5,050 nucleotides of DNA from WLJO01 sp046597895 (GCA_046597895.1 JBKJJS010000286.1:1-5050); one strand, 5' to 3'. Numbered from the stretch's first letter, positions 1 to 5,050 are shown. The notes: generated by a model from the sequence alone, not told the origin. Translations and numbers: made by a program.

Positions 1-26
1 ATTCGTGAGACCAGCGCCACGACCAT
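1..26 (-). CDS. Possible 5' end of a gene leaving the window
   Basis: An ATG at 26-24 on the minus strand opens a frame that reads MVVALVSR and stays open to the edge. Only eight full codons are visible, so no function can be assigned. The case for a real start rests on context. A TAGTGT box lies exactly 6 nt upstream, with a TTGGCG box 17 nt further up, so the transcript would begin at or very near the ATG. It would be the next gene downstream of the zinc dehydrogenase on the same strand, about 73 bases after that gene's stop. The hydrophobic opening could be a first beta strand or simply chance. An alternative GTG at 36-34 in the same region reads a different frame and is less well placed. 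Confidence 0.35.
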
Positions 27-32
27 ACCCGT

Positions 33-61
33 ACACTAGTTCGGGAACAAACGTTCGCCAA
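33..61 (-). promoter_or_regulatory. Putative promoter with leaderless-type -10 box
   Basis: On the minus strand TTGGCG (61-56) is followed by a 17-nt spacer and TAGTGT (38-33), then 6 nt, then the ATG at 26. The -10 matches the actinobacterial TANNNT pattern and the -35 matches TTGACA at four of six positions. A -10 this close to the start codon is typical of leaderless actinobacterial mRNAs. A short inverted repeat, GAAC-AAAC-GTTC (45-56), sits in the spacer and touches the -35, where a repressor site could lie. The repeat is small enough to be chance. Confidence 0.4.
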
Positions 62-67
62 CCTCAG

Positions 68-97
68 GCACAAAGAAATTCAGAACTTCTTGAGTGC
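68..97. repeat. Imperfect inverted repeat after the dehydrogenase stop
   Basis: GCAC (68-71) pairs with GTGC (94-97), and AAGAA (73-77) pairs with TTCTT (87-91), with unpaired bases at 72 and 92-93 and a 9-nt loop. It begins 3 bases beyond the stop codon of the minus-strand dehydrogenase, in a stretch clearly richer in A and T than its surroundings. Its position suggests an mRNA 3' end structure for the ThuA-dehydrogenase transcript. It is not a convincing intrinsic terminator, because the inner stem is A/T-rich and there is no following run of U on the minus strand. Confidence 0.22.
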
Positions 98-99
98 TC

Positions 100-1119
100 T
101 CAGATCCGGGGATCGACGAGGACCTTGATGGCGCTCGAAGGGTCGTCAGCCAAGCGCTCGATCGCCTCCGGCAGCCCATCCAAGGACACCGTGGAATCGT
201 GGAGCGGGGCGATGCGCACCTTGCCATCCCCGATGAGGTTCATGGAGTCCACGAACTCGTGGTGCAGGTAGCCGAGCGACGTCGCCACGGTGACTTCTTT
301 CAAGAGCCAGGCGTGGGGCGAGATCGTCGCCAGCCCGCTCGCCAGCCCGACGATGTTTACCGTGCCGCCCTGACGTACCAGGTCGACCGCCGACTGCACC
401 GTGGCCGGAACCCCAGCACACTCAAACACCAAGTCTGCCCCGGCACGGCCGAACCGTTCGAGTGCCTCGGCCGGCGTCAACACCTCATCCGCCCCCACGG
501 TGGCTGCCAACGCGCGCCGGTGGTCGCTCGGTTCCACGGCGACCACATGGCCCGCCCCCGCCGCCTTGGCCACCTGCAACGTGAGCAGCCCGATGGGCCC
601 ACAACCCTGCACGACGACGATGTCGCTGACGCGCGGGGGCGTGCGGTTCACGGCATGCAACGCCACGGTCGTCGGCTCCACGACCGCCGCCTCCTCGTCG
701 CTCAACGGCCGAGTCACAGGAATGAACCGGTTGGCATCCATTGCCACCGCGGCCGCGAACGCTCCGTGAGCGGGCGCCAGCGGATCGCGCCCGATCATCC
801 CGAGGAATGCCGATGTGCAATATCGCGCCCGGCCGGCCCGGCAGTTCGGGCAGCGACCACAGGCCCCGGCGATGCCGGCCACCACCCGGTCGCCTTCGTG
901 AATGTGGCTCACGCCGTCGCCTACCTCGCTGACCGTCCCCACGAACTCGTGGCCGCAGATCGCAGGGTTGTAGGGGTCGGCGCCAAGGAATCCATGGACG
1001 TCTGTGCCGCAGATGCCGCACAGATGCACCTGCACCACCGCAGTGCCCGGACGCGCCACGGGTGATGGCATGTCCACCAACTCGAACCGCCGCTGGCCTG
1101 TCACCAATCCCACCTTCAC
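100..1119 (-). CDS. Zinc-dependent medium-chain dehydrogenase (sorbitol/threonine dehydrogenase-like)
   Basis: This 339-residue protein has the usual length and full layout of a zinc-containing MDR alcohol/polyol dehydrogenase, a cytosolic enzyme oxidising a secondary alcohol with NAD(P)+. The visible catalytic zinc ligands are C37 (in CGICGTDVH, 34-42), H57-E58 (GHE) and probably E148 (VEP). The structural zinc site is intact with C87, C90, C93 and C101. The Rossmann motif G172-x-G174-P-I-G177 follows, and E196 at the end of the second strand favours NAD+ over NADP+. The start is GTG at 1119-1117, with a GGGGG run (1130-1126) 6 nt upstream as a plausible ribosome site. It overlaps the upstream ThuA-like stop by GTGA, so the two are probably co-translated. 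The family is clear. The substrate (sugar, cyclitol, threonine-like or other alcohol) is not. Confidence 0.93.
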   Translation of the reverse strand: MKVGLVTGQRRFELVDMPSPVARPGTAVVQVHLCGICGTDVHGFLGADPYNPAICGHEFVGTVSEVGDGVSHIHEGDRVVAGIAGACGRCPNCRAGRARYCTSAFLGMIGRDPLAPAHGAFAAAVAMDANRFIPVTRPLSDEEAAVVEPTTVALHAVNRTPPRVSDIVVVQGCGPIGLLTLQVAKAAGAGHVVAVEPSDHRRALAATVGADEVLTPAEALERFGRAGADLVFECAGVPATVQSAVDLVRQGGTVNIVGLASGLATISPHAWLLKEVTVATSLGYLHHEFVDSMNLIGDGKVRIAPLHDSTVSLDGLPEAIERLADDPSSAIKVLVDPRI

Positions 1120-1982
1120 GCCGCACCCCCAGCCGATTCAGCCGCTCTGGCGGCCTTCGCAGCAGCCGACGCCGCTATCGCCGCAGCATGAGCGGCGATG
1201 GTCGGCGCCTTGCACCACTCCAGCCCCCGCTGCAGAAGTTCGTGGTACTCCGCGATTTCCCACGAACCAGTCTCGAGGTCCGGCCAGTACATCCCGTTGT
1301 GCGGAGGGGCCCACATGTCGTAATGCCCCCTGCGATGCCCGAGCGAGAAGTACAACACACACCCTGCTCCGATCGGTCTGCGGTACAGCACCAGCCGGGG
1401 CTCGTCGAGCGGCCACTCGTTCGTCTCGAACCCTCCAAGGCCCGTGTCGCCGTGCCACCGCGTCTCGAGCAGCGGCTCAATCGTCCCGTGGTACTCGCAG
1501 AGGTACAGCTCGTCGTATCCCGATTCGAACGGCTTGATGCCCTCCAACAGCGGATCGCCCTCGGCCCCGGGGGAAATTGTCACCGGAAAGGTGCCCATCG
1601 CCGGATGGGAGATGAACTGGCTGCCGAGCGTGTCGGCCCAGAGCGGGAACGCTCTCGGTGTCGTGAACGGCGCCTTGCCCAACTCCTCCGGCGGCACGAT
1701 CACGGAGTTCGTGCCGTGCAGTGCGAAGAACCGACCCCCGCCCTCCACCCACGAGCGAACGCCTGTCTGCGCCGCCTGAGAGGGCATCACGTTGCAGGTG
1801 TACGCCACGAGGATGTCGGATGCCTGAATCGCCTCGATGTCCTCGAAGTCCGATGCCACCTTCACGCGGACCCGGTCGTCGGTATGGAGGTGCTTCAACA
1901 GCTCGAACCGCGCGTAGTCGAAGTCGTGCCACCACCCTCCGACGACGAGATAGGCGTCGATGCGACCGCTCCGTGCACTCAT
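1116..1982 (-). CDS. ThuA-like domain protein (trehalose-utilisation family fold)
   Basis: This 288-residue protein resembles the ThuA family, which has a class I glutamine-amidotransferase-like fold. Typical features in order are an N-terminal strand and loop VVGGWWHDF (13-21), a mid-region 'lid' strand ending FFALHGTNS (85-93), an HP pair (126-127), DELY (157-160), and a C-terminal strand YFSLGH (211-216) followed by a GLEWC helix (253-257). The catalytic Cys of true amidotransferases is not apparent, as expected for ThuA. The family is linked to sugar metabolism, but the chemistry is poorly defined. Residues 262-288 form an Ala-rich tail beyond the domain. ATG at 1982-1980 is preceded by an AAGGGG ribosome site. 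The gene is first in a pair with the zinc dehydrogenase, which suggests a shared carbohydrate or polyol substrate (inference). Confidence 0.85.
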   Translation of the reverse strand: MSARSGRIDAYLVVGGWWHDFDYARFELLKHLHTDDRVRVKVASDFEDIEAIQASDILVAYTCNVMPSQAAQTGVRSWVEGGGRFFALHGTNSVIVPPEELGKAPFTTPRAFPLWADTLGSQFISHPAMGTFPVTISPGAEGDPLLEGIKPFESGYDELYLCEYHGTIEPLLETRWHGDTGLGGFETNEWPLDEPRLVLYRRPIGAGCVLYFSLGHRRGHYDMWAPPHNGMYWPDLETGSWEIAEYHELLQRGLEWCKAPTIAAHAAAIAASAAAKAARAAESAGGAA

Positions 1983-1992
1983 AGTGTCGAGG

Positions 1993-1998
1993 CCCCTT
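1993..1998 (-). promoter_or_regulatory. Ribosome binding site of the ThuA-like gene
   Basis: AAGGGG on the minus strand lies 10 nt before the ATG at 1982. It supports that start and implies a leadered mRNA for this side of the divergent region, unlike the SDR gene opposite. Confidence 0.55.
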
Positions 1999-2060
1999 CG
2001 ATGGTTCGTTGGACGGTTCGGCGATCCTCGGCGGATGCCTGGCGCGTATGAGCCGGAGCA

Positions 2061-2066
2061 TAGGGT
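2061..2066 (+). promoter_or_regulatory. Leaderless-type -10 box of the SDR gene
   Basis: TAGGGT is followed by GACGCC and then the ATG at 2073. If transcription starts 6-7 nt after the box, the mRNA begins at the start codon. The same bases (AGGGTG, 2062-2067) could instead be read as a ribosome site with 5-nt spacing, so the two readings compete. Confidence 0.4.
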
Positions 2067-2072
2067 GACGCC

Positions 2073-2852
2073 ATGTCTGAGGAACGAGTCGCCATCATCA
2101 CCGGAGCGGCATCCGGTATCGGCCGCGCCGCCGTCGAGCTCTTCACCGAGCGTGGCACGAAAGTGGTGGCGGTCGATCTCACCGCCGACGGGCTGTCATG
2201 GGCAGCGGGGCGCGATGACGTCGTCACCGTCGCAGGCGACATCAGCCAGGACGGCGCCAACGCCGCAATGGTGCACGCCGCGGTGGACACGTGGGGCCGA
2301 CTGGACTGGGCGTTTCTCAACGCCGGCGTCGTTGGCTCGCCAGCGATCGAGGGTGACGGCGCCGCCGATCGCCTCGACGAGATCCTGGCGATCAATGTCC
2401 GCGGCGTGATGCTCGGCATCCGACATTGCGCACCCGCCATGCGCGCCGCCGGTGGAGGCTCCATCGTCGCCACGGCATCCACGTCGGGAATGCGGGGCGA
2501 TCCCGGCAGTTGGGCCTACAACGCCTCGAAGGCCGCCGTGATCAACCTGGTTCGGGCGGCGGCTATCGACTACGGAACCCACGGCATTCGCATCAACGCA
2601 GTTGCCCCAGGGCCGACGATCACCGGAATGACGAGGAGCCTCGAGCATCTTCCCGAGCTCTATGCCGAGATGACCAGGCGCATCCCCATGCAGCGGTGGG
2701 GCCAGGCCCGCGAGCAGGCCCAAGTGGCCTGGTTCCTCTGCTCCGCAGATGCCAGTTTCGTCACCGGCGTCACCATCCCCTGCGACGGTGGCATCAGCGC
2801 CAACGTCGGACACTTTCTGCCGCCCGCCAGCCCCGGCGGCGGCCGCGGCTGA
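2073..2852 (+). CDS. Classical SDR-family NAD-dependent dehydrogenase
   Basis: This 259-residue protein is a typical classical short-chain dehydrogenase/reductase, a cytosolic enzyme interconverting an alcohol and a ketone. All key motifs are present: TGAASGIG (10-17) for the dinucleotide, D35 at the end of the second strand (NAD preference), D56 in GDIS, NAG (83-85), and the catalytic set N108, S136, Y149 and K153 (YNASK). P179-G180 follows, and the family's closing strand is TIPCDGG (234-240). The last ten residues are a Pro/Gly-rich extension (PPASPGGGRG) beyond the usual fold. The ATG at 2073 gives the standard N-terminus, with the glycine motif at residue 10. It is the first gene of a probable operon with the PPOX-fold and Rieske genes and may oxidise an alcohol or diol from the Rieske reaction. 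Family assignment is secure, substrate unknown. Confidence 0.93.
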   Translation: MSEERVAIITGAASGIGRAAVELFTERGTKVVAVDLTADGLSWAAGRDDVVTVAGDISQDGANAAMVHAAVDTWGRLDWAFLNAGVVGSPAIEGDGAADRLDEILAINVRGVMLGIRHCAPAMRAAGGGSIVATASTSGMRGDPGSWAYNASKAAVINLVRAAAIDYGTHGIRINAVAPGPTITGMTRSLEHLPELYAEMTRRIPMQRWGQAREQAQVAWFLCSADASFVTGVTIPCDGGISANVGHFLPPASPGGGRG

Positions 2853-2869
2853 TCATCACCCACTGATCA
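2849..2869 (+). repeat. Paired CTGATCA repeat in the SDR-PPOX spacer
   Basis: CTGATCA occurs at 2849-2855 and again at 2863-2869, starting inside the SDR stop codon. TGATCA is itself palindromic, so the two copies can also form a 6-bp stem with an 8-nt loop just before the ribosome site of the next gene. It might tune translation or mRNA stability within the operon, but the stem is weak and may be incidental. Confidence 0.25.
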
Positions 2870-2870
2870 C

Positions 2871-2876
2871 AAAGGA
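2871..2876 (+). promoter_or_regulatory. Ribosome binding site of the PPOX-fold gene
   Basis: AAAGGA is the clearest Shine-Dalgarno-like site in the window. It lies 11 nt before the ATG at 2888, slightly far but workable, and fixes that start. Confidence 0.55.
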
Positions 2877-2887
2877 ACCAACGAGAC

Positions 2888-3418
2888 ATGGACAACGTCG
2901 AGAACTTCATCAAGAACTACGAGGACGTCACGAAGTACGGCCTCGACCCGGACGACGAGGCGCTGATGATCGAGCAGCAGAACGAGTGCACGTTCTGTTG
3001 GGCAACGGCCGATGGCAGCCCCATGGCCGTGATCATGAGTTATCTCATGAAAGACGGAAAGTTCTGGATGACCGCGAGCAGCCAGCGCAAGCGAATCCCG
3101 GCGATCCGCCGTGATCCGCGCTGTTGCATCGTCATCACTTCAACGGGAGCGCCGATGGGGACCGGTAAGACCGTGACGTACAAGGGTGTCGCCACCATCC
3201 ATGATGACGCCGAGACGAAGGCCTGGTTCTACCCCGCCCTCGCCACGCGGTTGCAGGCACCACGGGGTCAGGAGCGGGTCGACCTGTTCGCCAAGTTCCT
3301 CGATTCACCGCGCCGCGTGATCGTTGAGATCGATCCCGGGCTGCGGGTGGGATACGACGGGGCCAAGATGGGCGCCGACACGCAGCGATCGGTCGAGGCC
3401 GGCGTCGCCTGGCAGTAG
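2888..3418 (+). CDS. PPOX-fold (pyridoxamine 5'-phosphate oxidase-like) flavin or F420 protein
   Basis: This 176-residue protein has the pattern of the split-barrel pyridoxamine-phosphate-oxidase-like superfamily, whose members bind FMN, F420 or heme. An N-terminal helix region (1-30) precedes a strand CTFCWATADGSPMAVIMSYL (34-53), a hairpin DGKFWMTASS (56-65), and the typical basic helix RKRIPAIRRDPRCCIVI (67-83), where cofactor phosphate is usually held. A third strand TVTYKGVATI (95-104) and a C-terminal strand RRVIVEIDPGLRVGY (142-156) complete the barrel. Members in actinobacteria are often F420-dependent reductases, but the cofactor cannot be settled by eye. It lies 35 bases after the SDR and 32 before the Rieske gene, so a role in the same pathway is likely (for example reduction of an unsaturated intermediate or flavin supply), which is inference. 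It is not the vitamin B6 enzyme itself on present evidence. Confidence 0.82.
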   Translation: MDNVENFIKNYEDVTKYGLDPDDEALMIEQQNECTFCWATADGSPMAVIMSYLMKDGKFWMTASSQRKRIPAIRRDPRCCIVITSTGAPMGTGKTVTYKGVATIHDDAETKAWFYPALATRLQAPRGQERVDLFAKFLDSPRRVIVEIDPGLRVGYDGAKMGADTQRSVEAGVAWQ

Positions 3419-3450
3419 CCAGTCACCGACTCACCCAACCGCCCGCCACG

Positions 3451-4638
3451 ATGGATCTCCCGCCCGGCCTCAGTGCTGAGGATCTCGAACCCTCGACCCG
3501 GCCGTTCGGCGCATCGTGGACGCTCCCGCCCTCGGTCTACACCGACCCGAACATCCTGGCGTGGGAGCGCAGGCACTTCTTCGACAGCGGCTGGGTGTGT
3601 GCCGGTCGGGCCCCTGATCTTGCGCGCCCAGGGGATCGACGTGCCGTGTCCCTCGGGCACGCCAGCGTGCTCCTCGTCGTTGCGGGCGACGGGAAGCGGC
3701 ACGCCCTCGCCAACGTCTGTCGCCACCGTGGTCACGAACTACTGCCGTGCGGCGCATCGGCCGACGGACCCGTCATCACGTGCCCGTATCACGGCTGGGT
3801 CTACGAGCTCGACGGTCGTCTGCGCGGCGCCGCCGGCCTCGATCTGGTGACGAACGCCGACCCGGCCGAACTCGGTCTCGTCCCCGTGCGCCACGAGGAG
3901 TGGGGTGGGTTCGTGTTCGTGAACGTCAGTGGTGACGCCTCGCCGTTTCCCGATGTGCTCGGGAGCCTCGCCGGGTTCGCCGCCAGCCACGAACTCGACG
4001 ACCTCATCGTGGCGCACCGTCACACCTACGCGCTGGCCGCCAATTGGAAGCTGGCCATCGAGAACTACCACGAGTGCTGGCACTGTCCGGTGATCCACCC
4101 GGATCTCGAGCGGCGTACCGCTGCCACGACCGGGGAGTACATCGACAACCAGACGGGCGCGTGGGTGGGCGGGACCATGCGCTTCCGCCCCGGAGTGGAG
4201 TCCATGACCGTCAGTGGCGGACGCATCGGGCGCCGCTTCAGGGGAGCGGGTATCGACGACCGGATGGGGGAGCGGGTCGCCTATGTCGGGCTGTTCCCGA
4301 ACCTGTTGCTGGCGCTCCACCCGGACTACGTGCTGACCCATCGCATCGAGCCCATCTCGGCGGATCGGTCGACCGTGACATGTGAGTGGCTCGTGCCGCC
4401 GGACACCGCGCGAGCAGCCGGGTTCGACCCCACGGACGCCGTGGCGTTCTGGGATCAGGTCAATCGCCAGGATTGGACGGCCGTCGAGAGCGTGCAGCGC
4501 GGTGTGTCGTCACCGCTGTACCGGCGGGGCCCGCTCGGCATCGTGGAGGACGATGTCTACGGGTTCATCCAGATGGTGGCCCGGGGCTATCAGGGCGAGC
4601 AGCCGGTGGGTGTGCGTCAGGGCCGGAAGGTCAGGTAG
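3451..4638 (+). CDS. Rieske aromatic-ring-hydroxylating oxygenase, alpha subunit
   Basis: This 395-residue protein is a Rieske non-heme iron oxygenase large subunit, which uses O2 and electrons from a reductase to hydroxylate or demethylate a substrate. The N-terminal Rieske domain holds the [2Fe-2S] ligands C90-x-H92 and C111-x2-H114 (CPYHGW). The catalytic domain has NWKLAIENYHECWHCPVIHP (198-217), with mononuclear iron ligands H211 and H216 and bridging residue E208, and the likely third ligand D341 in RQDWTAVESVQRG (339-351). Length and layout match the single-component-type alpha subunits grouped with phenylpropionate, carnitine and choline oxygenases (COG4638). No ribosome site precedes the ATG, as the upstream 20 bases are C-rich, so translation may depend on coupling to the PPOX-fold gene. 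No beta subunit, ferredoxin or reductase lies in the window. Substrate unknown. Confidence 0.93.
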   Translation: MDLPPGLSAEDLEPSTRPFGASWTLPPSVYTDPNILAWERRHFFDSGWVCAGRAPDLARPGDRRAVSLGHASVLLVVAGDGKRHALANVCRHRGHELLPCGASADGPVITCPYHGWVYELDGRLRGAAGLDLVTNADPAELGLVPVRHEEWGGFVFVNVSGDASPFPDVLGSLAGFAASHELDDLIVAHRHTYALAANWKLAIENYHECWHCPVIHPDLERRTAATTGEYIDNQTGAWVGGTMRFRPGVESMTVSGGRIGRRFRGAGIDDRMGERVAYVGLFPNLLLALHPDYVLTHRIEPISADRSTVTCEWLVPPDTARAAGFDPTDAVAFWDQVNRQDWTAVESVQRGVSSPLYRRGPLGIVEDDVYGFIQMVARGYQGEQPVGVRQGRKVR

Positions 4639-4646
4639 CCCTCTCA

Positions 4647-5050
4647 TCACTGCAGCAGCCGCTGGAGCGATCGTTGCCAGGTGTCGCTGGTCACGACGTC
4701 GACCACGCGCTCGAGGTTCTCCGAGTACCACGACCATGACTCCTCGGGACCGAGTCCCGTCGGGATGGCCGATCGGCCCGGCGCCGTCCATCTCGCTGCC
4801 GTCGCCGCTGGCTGGATCACGCCGATTCCGAAATCGGAGTCGATGATGAAGACACGCGACCCGCTCGGGAGGTTGTACGCGATGTCGGCGAAGGCCCTCC
4901 AAGTCTCGCCACACCACCCCGAGCCATCCTCGGGCGGCTCCGGCGTCACGAGCCCGATGTCGCGCGGCAGGCAGTCGTGGGCCACGAGCCATCCGCCGGG
5001 GGTCAGCATCGTGAGCCCGAGTTCCAAGACCCGAATAGAGCTGTCGTACG
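4647..5050 (-). CDS. Class I SAM-dependent methyltransferase, C-terminal part (cut by window edge)
   Basis: The frame is open from the right edge to a TGA at 4649-4647, showing 133 codons of the C-terminal part of a longer protein. The visible part starts YDSSIRVLELGLTMLTPGGW and continues LVAHDCLP, the late Rossmann strand and 'PGG...HD' element of class I methyltransferases of the Methyltransf_24-like or related groups. GETWRAF (visible residues 47-53) and VFIIDSDFGIGVI (66-78) match a subgroup seen with glycan or small-molecule modification genes. The SAM-binding GxGxG motif would lie off the window. A TTG at 5027-5025 is internal, not the start, because the domain clearly extends upstream of it. 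It converges on the Rieske gene with an 8-base gap and no visible terminator. It probably belongs to a different unit, with acceptor unknown. Confidence 0.75.
   Translation of the reverse strand, partial: YDSSIRVLELGLTMLTPGGWLVAHDCLPRDIGLVTPEPPEDGSGWCGETWRAFADIAYNLPSGSRVFIIDSDFGIGVIQPAATAARWTAPGRSAIPTGLGPEESWSWYSENLERVVDVVTSDTWQRSLQRLLQ

Larger units (their letters stand above)
1983..2072. promoter_or_regulatory. Divergent control region between the ThuA-like and SDR genes
   Basis: These 90 bases must hold the promoters for both the minus-strand pair and the plus-strand operon. On the plus strand TAGGGT (2061-2066) fits TANNNT and lies 6 nt before the SDR ATG. On the minus strand TATGCT (2063-2058) also fits TANNNT and overlaps it by three bases, which would give the ThuA-like mRNA a leader of roughly 70 nt. 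No good -35 is visible for either. GGTTCG occurs twice in direct orientation (2003-2008 and 2015-2020, 12 bp apart) and could be a regulator's half sites. No regulator gene is present in the window. Confidence 0.45.

Noticed and set aside
68..97. Intrinsic terminator after the dehydrogenase
   Set aside because: The inverted repeat has an A/T-rich inner stem, an internal bulge and no U tract, so it is listed only as a repeat.
94..1065. Long plus-strand open frame (323 codons) opposite the zinc dehydrogenase
   Set aside because: Its composition is Arg/His/Pro-rich with no domain pattern, and it lies wholly antisense to a gene with every expected catalytic residue. High GC content makes such shadow frames common.
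1062..2051. Long plus-strand open frame (329 codons) opposite the ThuA-like gene
   Set aside because: It is antisense to a recognisable ThuA-like protein, has an Arg-rich low-information sequence, and crosses the dehydrogenase start and the divergent control region. It is best read as a GC-driven shadow.
3739..4341. Minus-strand 200-codon frame inside the Rieske gene
   Set aside because: The plus strand carries intact Rieske and iron-binding motifs. The antisense product has no recognisable motif.
4510..4992. Minus-strand 160-codon frame overlapping the methyltransferase and the end of the Rieske gene
   Set aside because: It is in a different frame from the methyltransferase motifs, Arg-rich, and runs into the Rieske coding region.
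5025..5027. TTG at 5027 as the start of a short 126-residue protein
   Set aside because: The frame stays open to the window edge, and the residues upstream (YDSSIRV) fit the methyltransferase helix before the PGG element, so this is an internal codon of a truncated gene.
1..5050. CRISPR array, toxin-antitoxin pair, defence island, phage or transposon
   Set aside because: No regularly spaced repeats, transposase or integrase motifs, terminal inverted repeats or tRNA-like sequence were seen. All clear genes are metabolic enzymes.

Overview
The window is a high-GC, densely packed bacterial stretch with strong G/C bias at third codon positions, GTG and TTG start-type codons, and two TANNNT -10-like boxes sitting 6 nt before an ATG. 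That combination fits an actinobacterium. The protein mix (SDR, PPOX-fold protein, Rieske oxygenase, ThuA-like protein, zinc dehydrogenase) would suit an environmental lineage such as the Acidimicrobiia, but the lineage is inference. I see no rRNA, tRNA, CRISPR array, insertion sequence or phage signature.

Layout. At the far left, a minus-strand gene probably starts at base 26 and runs off the edge, with a plausible promoter at 33-61. From 100 to 1982 lies a minus-strand pair: a ThuA-like protein (read first) and a zinc-dependent, sorbitol/threonine-dehydrogenase-like oxidoreductase, joined by a 4-base GTGA overlap. A 90-base divergent control region (1983-2072) separates them from a plus-strand run of three genes: a classical SDR dehydrogenase (2073-2852), a PPOX-fold flavin- or F420-type protein (2888-3418) and a Rieske ring-hydroxylating oxygenase alpha subunit (3451-4638). 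Gaps in this run are 35 and 32 bases, so it is probably one operon. At the right edge the C-terminal part of a SAM-dependent methyltransferase gene reads toward the Rieske gene and ends only 8 bases from its stop.

How the genes may work together. The two divergent units look like a small-molecule catabolic cassette. A Rieske oxygenase would hydroxylate or demethylate a substrate, and the SDR and zinc dehydrogenase would oxidise resulting or parallel alcohols. ThuA-like proteins often sit beside sugar or polyol dehydrogenases. The substrate cannot be read from the sequence, and no ferredoxin or reductase partner for the Rieske protein is present. The methyltransferase is probably part of a different unit. 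I found no clearly new biological system. The points most worth a second look are the repeated leaderless-promoter architecture, the divergent catabolic arrangement, and the Ala-rich tail on the ThuA-like protein.
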